A DNA stretch of 64,000 nucleotides from Aradus depressus. Taxonomy: Eukaryota; Arthropoda; Insecta; Hemiptera; Aradidae. The position numbers and the translations under genes are program-made. The notes below the pieces were generated by a model. That model worked only from the letters and a program-made list of their open reading frames with translations, had not been told where the DNA came from and searched no databases. The stretch lies in assembly GCA_963662175.1 (NCBI GenBank), contig OY759223.1, positions 15,416,249-15,480,248 of the forward strand, read 5' to 3'. Position 1 is the first letter of the stretch. Each line of letters starts with the position of its first letter. Positions 56,401-64,000 of the stretch are shown piece after piece.

Positions 56401-57273
56401 TTTAACAGGATTACTTTTTAAGAATCTGAAATTTGTAATAACATCAATAACGTTATAAAAAAATGTCAATAACAAATGACAGAACGAAGATATGACCGTA
56501 TTCAGGAAGTGGGTAAAACAAATGCGAAAAGGCAATAGATAAGATGTACATAAATATTTGATGAAAACATAAAAAAAATCAAGGGTAAATGACGTGTAAG
56601 TACTTCATTTACGATTATATTAATAAATAATGCTTTATTAATTATTCATTGATCACAATCACAGAAAAAAATTCATTTTTAAAGTCAATTATCCAACGAC
56701 CTAATTTCTTGTATATTGACACCAAGTTTTTAAACTCATCCAACTTTCTAACATTAGGAATGAGATATCTTCAAAAACTAGGAACTCTGAATGTAGAAAT
56801 TGAACACAATTTATAACGAAATTCTTCATAATTACCAATGGAGAAAGATATAAGAGCATAGGATTCGGGAGTGAATTCTGATATGAGATCTCGCCGCATT
56901 TCAGGAGTCCACCAGAAACTAGAAAAACATAATTACATACAGCAAAATTAGAGAAAAAAATCCCAAAACTATAACCAATATTTGTTTATAAAGTTTTATC
57001 TTTTTTGTTTTATAAAAAAAATACATAATCAATGGTGATACTGACATGTAAAAATAACATTTAAACTTACCATAAACAAGCTCCACACCCAGTTATAAAG
57101 GAATGCAACAATGAATTCACAGTATTTCTCCATTTCCACTGTCTATTTGAATGGTTATCTATCACCGAAGGTGTACACACATTTAAAAGCCAATAATTAT
57201 TAAAATAAAAAAGTCCTGAACTAAGTAATACTGCACCATAACCAAAATTGGAAAATATGAGACCAAAATCCAT
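44481..57273 (-). CDS. TLC domain-containing membrane protein (TLCD1/TLCD2-like)
   Basis: Coding exons on the minus strand, 5' to 3': 57273-57071, 56918-56836, 54942-54860, 53942-53771, 49523-49419, 44590-44481. The phases fit throughout and give 251 aa, the size of vertebrate TLCD1/2. The chain shows a first hydrophobic segment near residues 10-30, then the TLC entry WRNTVNSLLHSFITG. GYFIYDLVDMAL (about residues 96-107) with ELLLHHFM and the later ALLVEVNSVFLHTRQ are hallmark blocks of TLCD1/2, and two further hydrophobic segments follow. Vertebrate TLCD1/2 sit in the plasma membrane and limit long-chain polyunsaturated phospholipids, so a role in membrane fluidity is likely. Unlike ceramide synthases the chain is short and has no Lag1 catalytic histidine pair context, although HH in LLLHH is kept. 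The introns are dense in SINEs. Orthology to TLCD1 versus TLCD2 cannot be decided here. Confidence 0.9.
44721..45333. mobile_element. Tigger-like MITE containing a hammerhead-like hairpin
   Basis: The left end tacggtaaaacccctctcct and the reverse complement of the right end (tacagtaaaacccctctgca) are inverted repeats, both continuing to cggaca. Inside, ttgtcttcccac (44946-44957) and gtgggaagacaa (about 45049-45060) flank a minus-strand core: CTGACGA, T, stem GACGC/GCGTT, GAAA. It seems to be a DNA element that took in a hammerhead-family insertion. Confidence 0.6.
45336..45745 (+). repeat. Dispersed repeat A copy
   Basis: ctaccaagtataggggaag, caaaaattcgatg-gagtttt, gaacacgataactgccgata, tttcagccaaatcaaccaaa and a closing attgccgccgattcaccgac match the A-family order. 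The closing block is also seen near 10090, 37070 and 50560. Confidence 0.6.
46167..46559 (+). mobile_element. Helitron 3' part, truncated
   Basis: It is nearly identical to 38096-38476, including the terminal hairpin ccccgggcaacgccggg and the CTAG end before T. It carries one short local duplication, aacatcataacatcat. The 5' end is missing. The high identity suggests fairly recent movement. Confidence 0.75.
46585..47110 (+). repeat. Dispersed repeat A copy
   Basis: Successive modules (ctatacgaagttttgtaatc, gaacacgatagctcccgata, ataactgccgttgtaatgca, aactgtcaatgtaatgaatg) show the internally repeated structure of the family. Confidence 0.55.
47146..47270 (-). mobile_element. SINE middle fragment
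   Basis: tggacatgaatccgactcta through ggacggcgtgctcaagtttt matches the SINE body on the minus strand. Both ends are missing or decayed. Confidence 0.5.
47565..47850 (+). mobile_element. Jockey-like LINE C-terminal fragment
   Basis: Frames on the plus strand give ADAPFYVSNLTLHNDLNIPF and PRRLKRIWQRSLLQD, the C-terminal blocks also seen at 31625-31940 and, on the minus strand, at 8530-8840. No complete frame remains. Confidence 0.6.
48645..49378. mobile_element. 734-bp foldback element with hammerhead-like ends
   Basis: Long terminal inverted repeats run from aattaaaaagatgataaata inward, with matching internal blocks (tctaattccaca, gagctaggcagacat, ccctaagaagaaa, gaaagcgcgtc, ttataaataacatttttgaa-type). 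The left arm on the minus strand has ctgacgatggcgtaagctga followed by aac, a hammerhead-like core with stem GGC/GCT. It lies directly beside exon 5 of the TLC gene, 41 bp away. Confidence 0.75.
49749..49901 (-). mobile_element. SINE copy, 3' part
   Basis: gactcatgcccgggcttaac to cgtacaggctcgggaccatc in minus orientation; 5' truncated. Confidence 0.65.
50083..50394 (-). mobile_element. SINE, near full length
   Basis: It runs from the 3' end (gagtcttgcccaggcttt) to the tRNA head at the right (gagctaccagcgcccttt), with a diverged B box (ggggtttgaaaccg). The poly-pentamer tail is lost. Confidence 0.75.
50876..50980 (+). mobile_element. SINE middle fragment
   Basis: ttatttgggaggtaaaataa through ggacgttaagtgatggtccc matches the SINE body in plus orientation. 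The head and 3' end are absent. Confidence 0.55.
51054..51214 (-). mobile_element. SINE copy, 3' part
   Basis: It covers ttgaggttatatcgcctact to cgtaagctcgggacca. A detached 3' scrap (gactcatgcccgggcttt) follows at 51272-51300. Confidence 0.6.
51620..51964 (+). mobile_element. tRNA-derived SINE, full-length reference copy
   Basis: The head (51620-51694) folds like a tRNA gene, with A box TAGCTCAGTGG (51629-51639) and B box GGTTCGTAGCC (51673-51683), the internal RNA polymerase III promoter. The unique body follows with a strong hairpin (gtttattttatctgggaggt...aaataaac). The 3' end reads gcccgggcatgagtcataaa and then an A/C-rich tail related to (AACCT)n. Length is about 345 bp. Twenty-two other copies or pieces in this window align to it. 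It codes for no protein and would need a partner LINE for movement. Confidence 0.88.
52386..52563 (-). mobile_element. SINE copy, 3' part
   Basis: cactcatgcccgggctttaa to catcgtacaggctcatg in minus orientation, 5' truncated, with small deletions in the sequence around 52440. Confidence 0.65.
52732..53302 (+). mobile_element. SINE (outer copy) split by a second SINE
   Basis: The outer copy in plus orientation is present as 52732-52775 and 53118-53302, ending gttaaagcccgggcatgaat. Its sequence is broken at cgttaagcgatgg, which is duplicated on both sides of the inner copy. Confidence 0.75.
52776..53117 (-). mobile_element. SINE (inner copy), full length, with ~14-bp target duplication
   Basis: A nearly complete minus-strand copy runs from ttaggttaagttttatgact to the head gagctaccggcgccct, with B box gggctacgaaccc on the plus strand. 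cgttaagcgatggt occurs at 52762-52775 and 53118-53131, a clear target-site duplication. The insertion is therefore younger than the outer SINE. Confidence 0.85.
53386..53727 (-). mobile_element. SINE, near full length
   Basis: It goes from the pentamer tail (gttaggttaggttttatgac) to the head (gggctaccggcgccctcg), with a good B box (ggtttcgaacccac). A four-base deletion lies in the cccggg block. T-rich stretches flank both sides. Confidence 0.75.
54128..54225 (+). repeat. Dispersed repeat A 5' fragment
   Basis: gaagtataggggaagttatg and aaaattcgatgcgcagtttt match the start of family A. It breaks off into a SINE piece. Confidence 0.5.
54226..54365 (-). mobile_element. SINE middle fragment, diverged
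   Basis: cctacatgttgtctatccta, acaggctcgggaccattgtt and ctaagggctaccgt retain the SINE order on the minus strand with many changes. Confidence 0.45.
54384..54815 (+). mobile_element. R1-like LINE 3' fragment
   Basis: A plus-strand frame gives about 75 residues ending near SQLLSSWRFQL, where the equivalent at 24900 reads SRHGDFNSKL. Then comes the shared 3' untranslated end (gatggccggtccttgtccct, gacagggtcatattgcct, tttaaaacaaaactaaaaaa) also present at 770-890. Confidence 0.6.
54990..55240 (-). mobile_element. SINE copy, diverged
   Basis: gctcatgcccta, atcgcctactaccagagcgc, cgcttaacgtcccatccgaa and the head remnant ctgagctaccgtcg keep the SINE order with internal deletions. Confidence 0.6.
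55850..56350 (-). repeat. Dispersed repeat A copy, minus strand, with poly-C run
   Basis: Read in reverse it follows the A-family order (tttccgtatcaggagat, gtctgtgtgtctgtgaacac, gataactcctgatagaatga, ccaaatcggccaaaggggtg). An uninterrupted run of about 16 C lies near 55975-55990, where other copies have a shorter G/C run. Confidence 0.55.
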
Positions 57274-59160
57274 GGTTGATTTTACAATTTAACTAAAAAA
57301 TTCAATAATATTATAAGATGTCAGGTCTGGTTATTTGGAGGACAAAACTGTATAATTTAGGGAAGAAGAATGGAAGACGAATCTTTATGATTACTTATAT
57401 CTAACCAGTCCGGTAAACTATGAACCCTCTCACAACAGGCACAAACCACCGACCCGATCACCTCATCGAATGGTTTAATAGCGCACAATCTTGAAATCAG
57501 GTTAACCAATCTGTTCTAAAGCAATAAATACTAATCCCGTATTTATAAACTTCATTAAAACTTCGTTTCGAAAAAATATAAAATTTCAATTTTTATATAT
57601 GAAAAAAACTATTTTATTTTTAGAAAACTAAGCAATGGCAAATTATATTTCAAAACATCTTTACAGTGTGATCATTCAACACTGTTGTAACGATAACATG
57701 GGGTGCTATGGTTAGTTTGTTACGGTTTTATACTTTGTGTAACTGATTGTTGTGTCACCATTGCAGTTATTAAAAAAAAAAATAAGTAAATATTTTATGC
57801 TTTACATATGGTTACACAATTAGCTTGCATGGGATTGAGGAATTTGTTAATATGAGGTCTCAAAATGAATTATTCTATTATTTTAAGCAGAAGTATTAAA
57901 TAAATTAATGCGGACGGTCGAATTGATTGAACTAAGCGCTTGTATTTAAAATTGTATATAAATAGATGAACATTTAAAAATAAATGTATTGTCATCAGCA
58001 ATAGCCGATAAGGGGAGGGGTAGCATTTTTCAGGATATACAGCAAGGTTTTTCAAACTGTAGATCACGATCCTTTAGTGAAATTAATAAAATAGGTCGCA
58101 ACGAAAAAGTTTGAAACAGTGGCTCAACCAGGATTTTAGTTTGAGATGGGAGGGGGGGGGGTCTTTATTTACTGACAAACACTTTTAAATATTCACTCTT
58201 GAACGTTATTTGTCTGTGGTGCCACTGGGAATGCAGTATAAAATAAAACTTTTCAATTTTTGAGGATGAAAAAGAATATCCTTGATTTGAGACTAGTAGA
58301 ATGTTCACTTGCTGAAGATGTTTTGATAGATTGGCCTTTGGTCTCCCCAATATAAATGCTTGTTTTCTTGTTAACATTTTGCAAAAACTGAAGGAACAAC
58401 AAAATAGAGTTAACAATCTACTCATTATAACATATAATATCATTATGGTTACAATATCAGGAACACTAAGTGAAAACTGACATATATTTTTATAAATTAA
58501 AAAAATAAAAATATATGAAGATTATATCAGTTATGAATTTATTCAGACAATTTAACGTAATGATATGGATATCGCAAATATAATAGTGTTACAAATTAAT
58601 CAATGAAATTAATACTTACATATTCAAAAAGTTATATGTAGTATTTTAGCTAATACGCACCTACTATTGTCTATATGAGTTTTTTATTTATACCACTATT
58701 ATATTTATTTATAAATAACTATAACACTAGGTTAAATACAAAATTCGATTCCTGTAGTAGGTCACAGAAAAAAAAAAAAAAATAGAAAGACGCATCATAG
58801 GGTGCAAAGATAGACAGTCCACACTCTGCCTAGAATTCAGACATCCCCCCTCGATATCCCAAACACTAACATTTGTTTATGACTGCCTGAAAAGTGTATT
58901 TTAACTTTTACGTGAACATTTTTTTTACAATAAGCTGCAACATAAATACAATTTTATTGAAAAAAATATATGTTTGAAAAAAAGACAAGAAAAAATTAGT
59001 GGATTTTACCTATTTGGGTATCGATGATACCTGTCGACAATCGATTAGTGGAAGGTTTTTAAATGTTTACATCAGAACATCAATTTTATTTCTAGTTCTA
59101 AGTTTTCTACTTTTACCAGAATGGAATTTTATTGTATATACTGTCGTTGTTTTTAAAATA
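57274..59160. promoter_or_regulatory. Shared upstream region of two divergent genes
   Basis: The TLC-domain gene (-) and the small unnamed gene (+) diverge from this ~1.9-kb AT-rich interval, so it must hold both promoters unless far upstream non-coding exons exist. A repeat of unknown family at 58250-58370 shares tatccttgatttgag and gattggcctt-ggtctccc with 49560-49665. No promoter motif was pinned down. Confidence 0.4.
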
Positions 59161-62100
59161 ATGTCCGGTTTGTATATTAGAACACTCGGACGTAATTTAT
59201 GGACTACAAAACTGAAAACTATTTGTGATACAGAAAATAAATTGTTTATAAATAAGGAGAGATATCATTTATGCAGTACATTACTCTCGCCGGGTAATAT
59301 TGACTCCTCTAAGAACAATGAACCAACCCCTCCACTTAACAAACAAACCGCCCAATCGTTGATAATGAAATTGACTGAGGAAGAAAGAAGTGTATTGCTT
59401 GAATCTCTGAAACATTTTGATTCTGAAAAAAGAAAAGAAGAGTACAAAGGTATTAGAGTAATATAATAATATTACTCTTTTAGGAAAAAAAAAAATTACA
59501 TTCAGTTAAGTAGATTCACTTTTTTAAAAAAACTAATAAAGAGCCATTTAGTAACAGTTTCAAAACACGAATTGTCATTATTAGTTACTTCACTGTTGCC
59601 AACTTTCCACGGATATTTTTTTGTAAATTCAATAAACTTAACAACTGAGTACACCCCAAAGAATATACAGCCATCCCTGAATCTTATGAGTGGATTACTA
59701 AGATAGGAATTTGGCATGTCGTGTTATCAGTCACTGTATTTAATCTAGTATATTCACCGAAATTGCAAGCTTTTCAATTTCAGTGAAATGCAGCAAAGAC
59801 AAAAAATAATGTCTCAATCATGAAAGAGGACCAATTGTAATTGATATAAAATGGTACTAGTTTCGTTAGATAATAGTTAATATCTTACTCTCGATTGTGT
59901 GAGAAGATTCTTAATTTACATAGTTATTGTGACTCATGCCCGGGCTTTTACTATGAGGTCAAAGCGCCTAATACCAGAGCACTCCTTCGTCGCGCTGGTG
60001 GACATGAGTTCATCTATACTATAGGAGTCCTAAATTGTGCTTATCCTAAATGTTTATTCACCTAAGGTACTTTAACGAGTAACTGACATTGTTCAGGCTC
60101 GGGACCATCGCTTTAAGTCCCATCCGAAGGACGGCGTGCTTTTTTTCACCTCCCAGAAGTTAGCTAGCATGCTACCTTTGAGCTACCGATGCCTTCTTTA
60201 ATTTATATATAATATATGTATTATTACAGTGTCACATCTATTAATTTTTAGCATTCTCAAAAAATAGTAATTATAAACGTTTCGGGAAGTACTCAGTGTC
60301 TATAATACAAGTGTTCTTTAGGTTTACATTTCCTTCTGTTAATGAGAATCTGCCTTTTATAGAACATACTTACCGAGTCGACTTCTATAATTAAACACCT
60401 AGTCAGAACAATTATATAAATTAATGGTAATAATATAAATATTAAACGAATGTAATTATGATAGGTGGGAGGGTCTTTGCCAAGAAAATAAAATGGTAGC
60501 AAAGCGTTGAAAGCTGAAACCAAAAGCTAATCTTTTTTTTAGAGCCATAGTTTGCAGTTCTATGTTCCTATTACATACATTTTTCAAGGGTGAACAAATA
60601 CCTTATTAGTTATTCACCGACAAATTTAATTTGTATTTTATTCAAACTGCTAATCTTTATAAGTTATCCTTAATGTTCTGAATAGCTCAGTGAAATATGT
60701 GGTTCTAGGTCAACTAGCTGCATTTAAATGGAGATCCAAATTTGGACGACCATCAAAGGTGCACAGTTTGGGAGATGTTGATCCTACAGGCTCCTACTGC
60801 CCTGTTCCTGAGGACTGGCTTCTGCGCAAGTATGGTAAGAAGTTCTCGTAAATTCATAAATAATTTTTTTTTTCGGATCATATTTGTTATATCCCTGCCA
60901 CTGTTTTTCGAACCTTACTACCATGGTTGGTCGATCGAAAATTATAAACTTTTTAAATGTCCTATATAACCATTGTTATAATAAACCATGGAGAGAAGTG
61001 TCGCTGGCGGGGGTATAACAAAATAAAGATTTTTATAATATATAAATAAATGAAAACTGACATTATTGCAGAGATATTGTGAAATAATTCAAATGGACTT
61101 GAAAAATAAAATAAAACTTGTTTATTTAATATATTGTCTAATTTCACTAACTATATATACATGGGAGTACTTTCGGTATTTCTACCATCCTCAGCCAAAA
61201 GCAGAGTCTTATCTCCTATGCTTTTGGCTGAGGATGGTACTCCCATGTATATATAGTTAGTGAAATTAGACAATATATTAAATAAACCAGTTTTATTTTA
61301 TTTTTCAAGTCCATATAAATAAATGTTGAAGTGCTTAAAAGGAGCTACTGTATCTGAGCACATACTTACTGTAGTCCCCAACGCTGCTCGGCATATACTA
61401 GTTGTGTTGCCCAGCGTCGTTCGCCACATACTAGTAGTAGTGACCAACGCTGCTCGGCATATACTAGTTGTGTTGCCCAGCGTCGTTCGCCAAATACTAG
61501 TAGTAGTGACCAACGCTGCTCGACATATACTAGTTGTGGTGCCCAGCGTCGTTCGCCACATACTAGTTGTAGTGCCCAAAGCTGTTCGGCATATACTAGT
61601 TGTGTTGCCCAGTGTCGTTCGCCACAAACTAATTATGGTGACCAACGCTGCTCGGCATATACTAGTTGTGTTACCCAGCGTCGTTCGCCACATACTAGTT
61701 GCAGTGACCAACGCTGCTCGACATATACTAGTTGTGGTGCCCAGCGTCGTTCGCCACATATTAGTTGTAGTGCCCAAAGCTGCTCGGCATATACTAGTTG
61801 TGGTGCCCAGCGTCGTTCGCCATATACTAGTTGTAATGACCAACGCTGCTCGACATATACTAGTTGTGATGCCCAGCGTCGTTGGCCACATACTAGTGAT
61901 AGTGCCAAAAGTTGTTCGGCCTTTTTTATTGCTTTTGTAAAAAATAATGTGAAAATATTAAAGAAACAACGAAATTGTTTTATGATTTCTTTATTTAAAA
62001 GCTCGCATTGTACTCGAGTTAGGAACTACACAGTTCTAGCCTCATTTATATATATTTATTTTAAAAAAAATTTTTTTTCTATCCAGTAAATACCTGCGGT

Positions 62101-63574
62101 GAATAAGATCCAAAATCATGGAATTTTCGTGACTCAATGCAGTAACGTACTAAACTATAGTTCAGACCGATATAATAATTAAATGTGTATCAATTAATAC
62201 ATCAACGCAATGTTGGTCTACGGAGCCCTGCAATGTATTTGATCAATTATCAATAATATTAATAATTTTTTTCTTTTATTCCATCAACGCTGCATAGATG
62301 AACTAAATTTTTGTAAGTAACTGCGTTTTAATTTATAAATTTCATCTCTAAATTTTATTTTCAAACTATATCACTAAAAATTACTTGTCATCATTATAAT
62401 ATTTGGTGTTCAAATTTACTGAAACTTTATTTATTTATTTTTTTTAGCCGAAACTGTTCCAAAGCCTTCTCACGCACAATTAATTCAAGGTAAGTTGTTG
62501 ACATGTATCATTGAATCAAAATATTCAGCTGTGATTATAGGTTAGGTTTTATGACTCATGCCCGGGCCTTAACTACGAGGTCATATCGCCTACTACCAGA
62601 GCGCTCTTTCATCACTCTGGTGGACATGAGCCCGACTCTACTGTGGGACTCCTAAATTTTGCCTACGCTAAATTTTTATTCACCTAGGGTAGGGGTCTTT
62701 GATGTGTACCTGACATCGTACAGGCTCGGGTCCATCGCTTAACGTCCCATCCGAAGGACGGCGTGCTTAAGTTTATTTTACCTTCCAGATAAAATAAACC
62801 AATAATTTTAACTGGTATAGTCAAAATATCAAAAAGAACCGAAACCAGTTTTGTGACTTTATCAAATTGTTTTTTTTTTCTAAGTCAACATATTGTCTCA
62901 TTCCTCAAACAGTCCAATAGTTCGTTCATATGAGATATATATAAAAAAAAAAAAGTCATAACAGCGATAGCTATAAGTTGGTGCGCCGTCCATCTGTGTG
63001 TTGACAGACTGGATCTGTACAACTGACTGGGACCCAAATTCGAGTTTTGGATATTATTAATGACAGTCGACTTTTGAAAACATGTACACTTTGAGAAGAG
63101 ACGTACAATGTTGTACATTAACATAGCTTATAAAAGACATACATCAATCGATATTAAATCTTTGAGTGCAAGCACATATTATGACGTGAACAATAATAAG
63201 TTTTTTTTTTAGAATAAATAATAGAAGATATCAGGTTAGGTTAGTGTGTGCGTGCTTGTCTTCTGAGCTCAAGATCATGGGTTCGAAACCCGACCGAGGC
63301 CCTTAGTTTATTTTATCTGGGAGGTAAAATAAACTTAAGCACGCCATCCACACAGGTGAATAAAAATTTAGTTTAGGCAAAATTTAGGACTCGCACAGTA
63401 GAGTCGGGCTCATGTCCACCAGAGTGACGAAAAAGCGCTCTGGTAGTAGGCGATATATCTCGTAGTTAGAGCCCGGCCATGAGTTATAAAACCTAACCTA
63501 ACCTACTTGAATATCAAATTTCTAATACAACAGGTACTATTTATATTATGTATATGAATCTTCTTTCAGGATGA
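59161..63574 (+). CDS. Small conserved protein of unknown function, probably mitochondrial
   Basis: Coding exons: 59161-59449, 60709-60834, 62448-62489 and a last one beginning at 63570 that supplies only one residue before the stop (63572-63574); about 153 aa. The ATG at 59161 is the first in its frame after the preceding stop-free stretch. The first ~25 residues (MSGLYIRTLGRNLWTTKLKT) are basic and poor in acids, like a mitochondrial targeting peptide. Residues ~60-95 contain a coiled, charged helix (LTEEERSVLLESLKHFDSEK). The C-terminal part (exon 2) is rich in signature-like residues: WRSKFGRPS, then GDVDPTGSYCPVPEDWLL. I have the impression that this block is conserved in animals but cannot name the family with confidence. 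The terminal exon rests only on a good polypyrimidine acceptor and phase. A longer ending outside the window remains possible. Confidence 0.7.
59928..60197 (-). mobile_element. SINE copy with shortened head
   Basis: gactcatgcccgggctttta to catccgaaggacggcgtgct, then a deletion and the head remnant tttgagctaccgatgccttc. Confidence 0.7.
60255..60520. mobile_element. Hammerhead foldback family fragment
   Basis: Minus-strand reading gives agacactgagtacttcccga followed by aacgtttataattac, a hammerhead-like core with a deletion in the CTGATGA part. tagaacatacttaccgagtc and cgacttctataattaaacac match the family at 15200-15300. Confidence 0.45.
61053..61312. mobile_element. 260-bp foldback element with hammerhead-like core, 13-bp TSD
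   Basis: atataaataaatg flanks it at 61040-61052 and 61313-61325. It starts aactgacattattgcagaga, the same as the element at 5794-6184. Its arms (about 61120-61200 and 61215-61290) are reverse complements, including tactttcggtatttctacca on the left and gctgaggatggtactcccat on the right. It is the shortest, cleanest member of the family. Confidence 0.8.
61355..61915 (+). repeat. 33-bp minisatellite (66-bp dimer), about 17 units
   Basis: The monomers alternate between cggcatatactagttgtgtt + gcccagcgtcgtt and cgccacatactagtagtagt + gaccaacgctgct. Because 33 is a multiple of three, frames stay open on both strands. The plus strand would give an 11-residue repeat (RHILVVLPSVV type). Most units contain ACTAGT. 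I regard the frames as a by-product of the unit length, since the array lies in an intron and has no codon or domain sign of a gene. Confidence 0.92.
62539..62802 (-). mobile_element. SINE copy, head missing
   Basis: ggttaggttttatgactcat through tttaccttccagataaaata in minus orientation. The pentamer tail is present and the tRNA head is absent. Confidence 0.7.
63240..63511 (+). mobile_element. SINE copy, head partly present, with (AACCT)n tail
   Basis: The B box is intact (gggttcgaaacccg) while the A-box half is lost. An internal deletion removes part of the body. The 3' end reads gttataaaacctaacctaac, the clearest example of the telomere-like pentamer tail. Confidence 0.75.
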
Positions 63575-63941
63575 TATTTCAGTGCAGTCACGGGCCACTT
63601 CCTCAGGTCACACAGAGCGAAATACAGTTAACAAAAAAAGAGAGAAATATGCAAAAAAATATATACATATGAGGAGTTTGGAGCCAGAGCGGACCAACCC
63701 ACAATTTTTCGGAAAATGAGTTATTACCATCCTGATGTTGGCATAGGTTCCCTTTTTTCAAAACCAGTGTGGATCACTTAGTTTCTTCACTTCAGTGATA
63801 GACAGCAGCACTTTAAGTTTAGTCGACAAATATTTTGTGCATATATTTTCAAAGTTACAATGGATCATACGGCCTTCAAAAACTTTATAGAATACAAAAA
63901 AGGGATCACTCATCCAATACTATTCTAAAATTTCAAATATA

Positions 63942-63947
63942 AATAAA
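63942..63947 (+). terminator. Possible polyadenylation signal of the unnamed gene
   Basis: AATAAA lies about 370 nt after the proposed stop codon at 63574. It is consistent with a terminal exon that is almost all untranslated. Confidence 0.4.
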
Positions 63948-64000
63948 TATTTGGGGCCCATTTATGGAGATAAACAAAATGTACTCAATTTTCAATTGCC

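Larger units (their letters stand above)
54943..56835 (-). other. TLC-gene intron 2
   Basis: It contains a SINE copy (54990-55240), AT-rich DNA without features (55250-55840) and a minus-strand repeat A copy (55850-56350) with a 16-C run at 55975-55990. Confidence 0.55.
59450..60708 (+). other. Unnamed-gene intron 1
   Basis: It contains a SINE (59928-60197) and a hammerhead-family fragment (60255-60520). 59470-59925 holds nothing recognised. Confidence 0.55.
60835..62447 (+). other. Unnamed-gene intron 2
   Basis: It contains a foldback element (61053-61312) and a 33-bp minisatellite (61355-61915). 61980-62440 is AT-rich with nothing recognised. Confidence 0.6.
62490..63569 (+). other. Unnamed-gene intron 3
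   Basis: It contains two SINE copies in opposite orientation (62539-62802 and 63240-63511) separated by about 440 bp of AT-rich DNA. Confidence 0.55.

Noticed and set aside
61298..61940. Protein-coding genes of about 200 aa on both strands
   Set aside because: The frames are open only because the minisatellite unit is 33 bp. They have no start context, splice logic or domain.

Overview
This is an AT-rich, intron-rich animal nuclear segment, most likely from an insect and perhaps a hemipteran. The guess rests on the repeat style, on a SINE whose tail matches the arthropod telomere unit TTAGG, and on fly-unlike gene structures; nothing in the window fixes the species. Five protein-coding genes can be rebuilt exon by exon. 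Every internal junction used is GT-AG and keeps frame.

Layout, left to right. (1) 1644-13833 (+): Kintoun/DNAAF2, a PIH-domain dynein-arm assembly factor, 5 coding exons, about 802 aa. (2) 16892-24402 (+): a THAP-domain protein with nine C-terminal C2H2 zinc fingers, 8 coding exons, 568 aa. (3) 26437-39603 (+): RTCB, the tRNA-splicing ligase, 10 coding exons, 506 aa, with all expected metal-binding and nucleophile residues. (4) 57273-44481 (-): a TLC-domain membrane protein of the TLCD1/TLCD2 type, 6 coding exons, 251 aa. (5) 59161-63574 (+): a small, probably mitochondrial conserved protein I cannot name, 4 coding exons, about 153 aa. Genes 4 and 5 are divergent across about 1.9 kb. The genes have unrelated jobs (cilia assembly, transcription, tRNA/mRNA repair, membrane lipid biology), so this is ordinary eukaryotic neighbourhood, not an operon-like system.

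The remainder is mostly mobile DNA in introns and intergenic gaps. It includes one tRNA-derived SINE family (23 copies or pieces, some nested and some with target-site duplications), Jockey-like and R1-like LINE remnants, mariner, Tc1, hAT and pogo/Tigger transposase remnants, Harbinger-like and Tigger-like MITEs, and two Helitron ends. There are also three long minisatellites and several unclassified dispersed repeats.

The most interesting signal is a set of hairpin (foldback) elements that carry, at or near their inverted halves, the core of a minimal hammerhead ribozyme: CTGANGA, one extra T, a short stem II, GAAA, and a 2-4 bp stem III. Two of the elements are flanked by different 13-bp target duplications and share the same ends. 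That pattern fits non-autonomous Penelope-like retroelements better than DNA transposons.
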